From contig USHU01000036.1 in NCBI GenBank assembly GCA_900554605.1, forward strand, positions 1 to 8,276: a DNA stretch of 8,276 bases, in the 5' to 3' direction. This document shows, piece after piece, positions 6,836 through 8,276 of this stretch. Position 1 is the first letter of the stretch, and every line of letters begins with the position of its first letter. The notes under the pieces are model-generated. The model ran no database searches, was not told the DNA's origin, and saw nothing but the letters and a program-made list of their open reading frames with translations. This DNA is from an uncultured Actinomyces sp. (GTDB lineage Bacteria > Actinomycetota > Actinomycetes > Actinomycetales > Actinomycetaceae). Both the position numbers and the translations under genes were made by a program.

Positions 6836-6857
6836 GCGCCGACATGTGAGCCGGCGC
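6836..6857 (+). repeat. Small inverted repeat between the MBL gene and hisS
   Basis: GCGCCG (6836-6841) and CGGCGC (6852-6857) are exact reverse complements around a 10-base loop. They lie 7 bases after the MBL stop and 17 bases before the hisS ATG. No T-run follows, so this is not a standard intrinsic terminator. It could be a weak terminator, an mRNA-stabilising hairpin or an operator, or it could have no role. Confidence 0.45.
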
Positions 6858-6874
6858 GTGAAAGAATAGGACTC

Positions 6875-8230
6875 ATGGCACGTACTTCACTTTCAGGTTT
6901 CCCCGAGTGGCTCCCGCAGGGGCGCATCGTTGAACAGGCGATTTTGGACCACATTCGCTCGGTTTTTGAGCTTCACGGATTCGCGGGAATCGAAACTCGC
7001 GCCGTCGAGACTCTTGAGCAGCTTCAATCCAAGGGCGAAACCTCGAAAGAAATCTACGTTCTGGACCGTCTTCAAGCGCTAAAAGAAGAGGGCGGACGTT
7101 CCTCAAAGGAACGCCAGATGGGCCTTCACTTCGACCTGACTGTTCCTTTTGCGCGTTACGTGATCGAGAACGCCAACGAGCTTGATTTTCCGTTTAAGCG
7201 TTATCAGATTCAAAAGGTCTGGCGCGGTGAACGCCCACAGGACGGTCGCTTCCGCGAGTTCACTCAGGCAGATATTGATGTTGTTGGCCTGGGGGAGCTT
7301 CCCTTCCACTATGAAGTGGATCTGCCCTTGGTGATGGCTGAGGCTTTGATGTCTCTGCCGATCCCTCCCGTTCACGTCTTGGTCAATAACCGCAAGGTTG
7401 TCCAGGGGATTTGTGAGGGGCTCGACGTCGATGATGTTGAGTCCGCACTTCGCGGCCTCGATAAGCTTGACAAAATTGGGCCTGAAGGCGTGGCTGAAGA
7501 GCTTGCCGAGGCCGGGCTTGAGCAGCCGCAAATCGATGTGCTCTTGCGTATGGCACAGATCCGTACCGAGGATTCAAAGCATTTGCGCTCACAGGTAAAC
7601 GCGCTTGGCGTATCGAGTGAAACACTCACCCAGGGCTTGGACGAACTGTGCGCATTGGTTGAGCAAGCCGGGGCTGCGATGCCCGGTGTTGTTCTGGCTG
7701 ACCTGAAGATCGCGCGTGGACTGGATTACTACACGGGTTCCGTTTACGAGAGCGAAATCGTTGGTCATGAGGACCTGGGGTCGATCTGTTCCGGCGGACG
7801 TTACGATTCTCTTGCCAAGGACGGAAAACGAAGCTATCCCGGTGTTGGCCTCTCTATCGGTGTTTCTCGCTTGGTGTCGCGGATCCTTTCACAGGACATG
7901 GTGACAGCTTCTCGTAAGGTTCCTACCTGCGTTGTTATTGCAGTCGCAGACGAGGAACAGCGCCAACACTGCAACGCTCTTGCGACGATCTTGCGTAAGC
8001 GCGGGATTCCCACCGATGTTGCCCCCAGCGCGGCGAAGTTTGGCAAACAGATTAAGTTTGCTGACAAGCGCGGGATTCCCTTCGTATGGTTCCCAGGAAG
8101 CGAAGGCGAAGCAGATACCGTCAAAGACATTCGTTCAGGTGAGCAGGTGCAAGCTGACATCTACAGTTGGCAGCCTCCGGTAGAGGATCTTCATCCCTCG
8201 GTCGTTCCTGCGCAAGACTCGAACGACTAA
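6875..8230 (+). CDS. hisS: Histidine--tRNA ligase (HisRS), archaeal/eukaryotic-like motif type
   Basis: This class II aminoacyl-tRNA synthetase charges tRNA-His with histidine in the cytosol. It has 451 residues, slightly longer than the roughly 420-430 of common bacterial HisRS. The catalytic core covers about 1-340. HFDLTVPFARY is at 85-95. Motif 2, RGERPQDGRFREF, is at 117-129. The histidine-binding blocks are ARGLDYYTGSVYE (280-292) and SGGRYDSL (306-313). Motif 3, GVGLSIGVSRL, is at 323-333. The anticodon-binding domain is about 350-435, followed by a short acidic tail. HFDLTVPFARY replaces the LRPEGTA block of E. coli-type HisRS and resembles the human and archaeal enzymes; bifidobacterial HisRS, as I recall it, is very similar. 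ATG 6875 has only a short AGGA (6868-6871) 3 bases away, but MARTSLSGFPEWLP matches the family N-terminus, which supports the start. Uncharged tRNA-His would signal to Rel, encoded upstream. Confidence 0.96.
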   Translation: MARTSLSGFPEWLPQGRIVEQAILDHIRSVFELHGFAGIETRAVETLEQLQSKGETSKEIYVLDRLQALKEEGGRSSKERQMGLHFDLTVPFARYVIENANELDFPFKRYQIQKVWRGERPQDGRFREFTQADIDVVGLGELPFHYEVDLPLVMAEALMSLPIPPVHVLVNNRKVVQGICEGLDVDDVESALRGLDKLDKIGPEGVAEELAEAGLEQPQIDVLLRMAQIRTEDSKHLRSQVNALGVSSETLTQGLDELCALVEQAGAAMPGVVLADLKIARGLDYYTGSVYESEIVGHEDLGSICSGGRYDSLAKDGKRSYPGVGLSIGVSRLVSRILSQDMVTASRKVPTCVVIAVADEEQRQHCNALATILRKRGIPTDVAPSAAKFGKQIKFADKRGIPFVWFPGSEGEADTVKDIRSGEQVQADIYSWQPPVEDLHPSVVPAQDSND

Positions 8231-8236
8231 GCTTCG

Positions 8237-8270
8237 GGTGCCTTCGGTGTGCGATCTCACCGGAGGCACC
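8237..8270 (+). terminator. Hairpin terminator after hisS
   Basis: GGTGCCTTCGGTG (8237-8249) pairs with CACCGGAGGCACC (8258-8270) in 13 bp, with one T·G wobble, around an 8-base loop. It starts 6 bases after the hisS stop, which is ideal for ending the transcript. Only ACTGTT follows before the window ends, so the T-run cannot be judged. Confidence 0.75.
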
Positions 8271-8276
8271 ACTGTT

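Noticed and set aside
7997..8080. A 15-base direct repeat (AAGCGCGGGATTCCC) at 7997-8011 and 8066-8080 in hisS
   Set aside because: Both copies are in frame and encode KRGIP at two conserved places of the anticodon-binding domain. Chance identity of codons is enough, and there is no sign of duplication around them.

Overview
The window looks like core chromosome of a mid-GC (mid-50s percent by eye) actinobacterium. The best fit is the Actinomycetaceae or a neighbouring family; the genus cannot be fixed from this sequence. The reasons are the gene order secD-secF-apt-rel(rsh)-DUF349-MBL hydrolase-hisS, the actinobacterial forms of the SecD and SecF motifs, a bifunctional Rel rather than a RelA/SpoT pair, and a HisRS of the kind I recall from bifidobacteria and related lineages. 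All seven genes lie on the + strand. I see no mobile element, CRISPR array, tRNA or rRNA.

Region 1 (1-2262) is a tightly coupled block: the 3' end of secD, then secF, then apt, each joined to the next by a 4-base ATGA overlap. SecD and SecF form the proton-driven accessory part of the Sec translocase, and Apt salvages adenine. Region 2 (2305-4614) is rsh, the (p)ppGpp synthetase/hydrolase, 42 bases after apt. Its start is unusual. A -10-like hexamer lies 6 bases before the ATG, there is no properly spaced Shine-Dalgarno sequence, and a perfect 12-bp inverted repeat (14 bp with its flanks) sits inside the first 17 codons. Region 3 (4615-4775) is a 161-base gap with a T7 tract, a possible promoter and three consecutive hairpins leading to the ribosome-binding site of the next gene.

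Region 4 (4776-6829) is a three-repeat DUF349 protein overlapping a glyoxalase-II-like metallo-beta-lactamase-fold hydrolase. Region 5 (6875-8230) is hisS, encoding a HisRS with archaeal/eukaryotic-like motifs, closed by a strong 13-bp hairpin at the window's end. The genes are mostly housekeeping: protein export, purine salvage, stringent response and histidyl-tRNA charging. Apt (a PRPP/nucleotide enzyme), Rel (which senses uncharged tRNA) and HisRS (which charges tRNA) are plausibly linked physiologically, but shared regulation is only inferred. The observations most worth checking are the rsh hairpin, the structured leader before DUF349 and the HisRS type.
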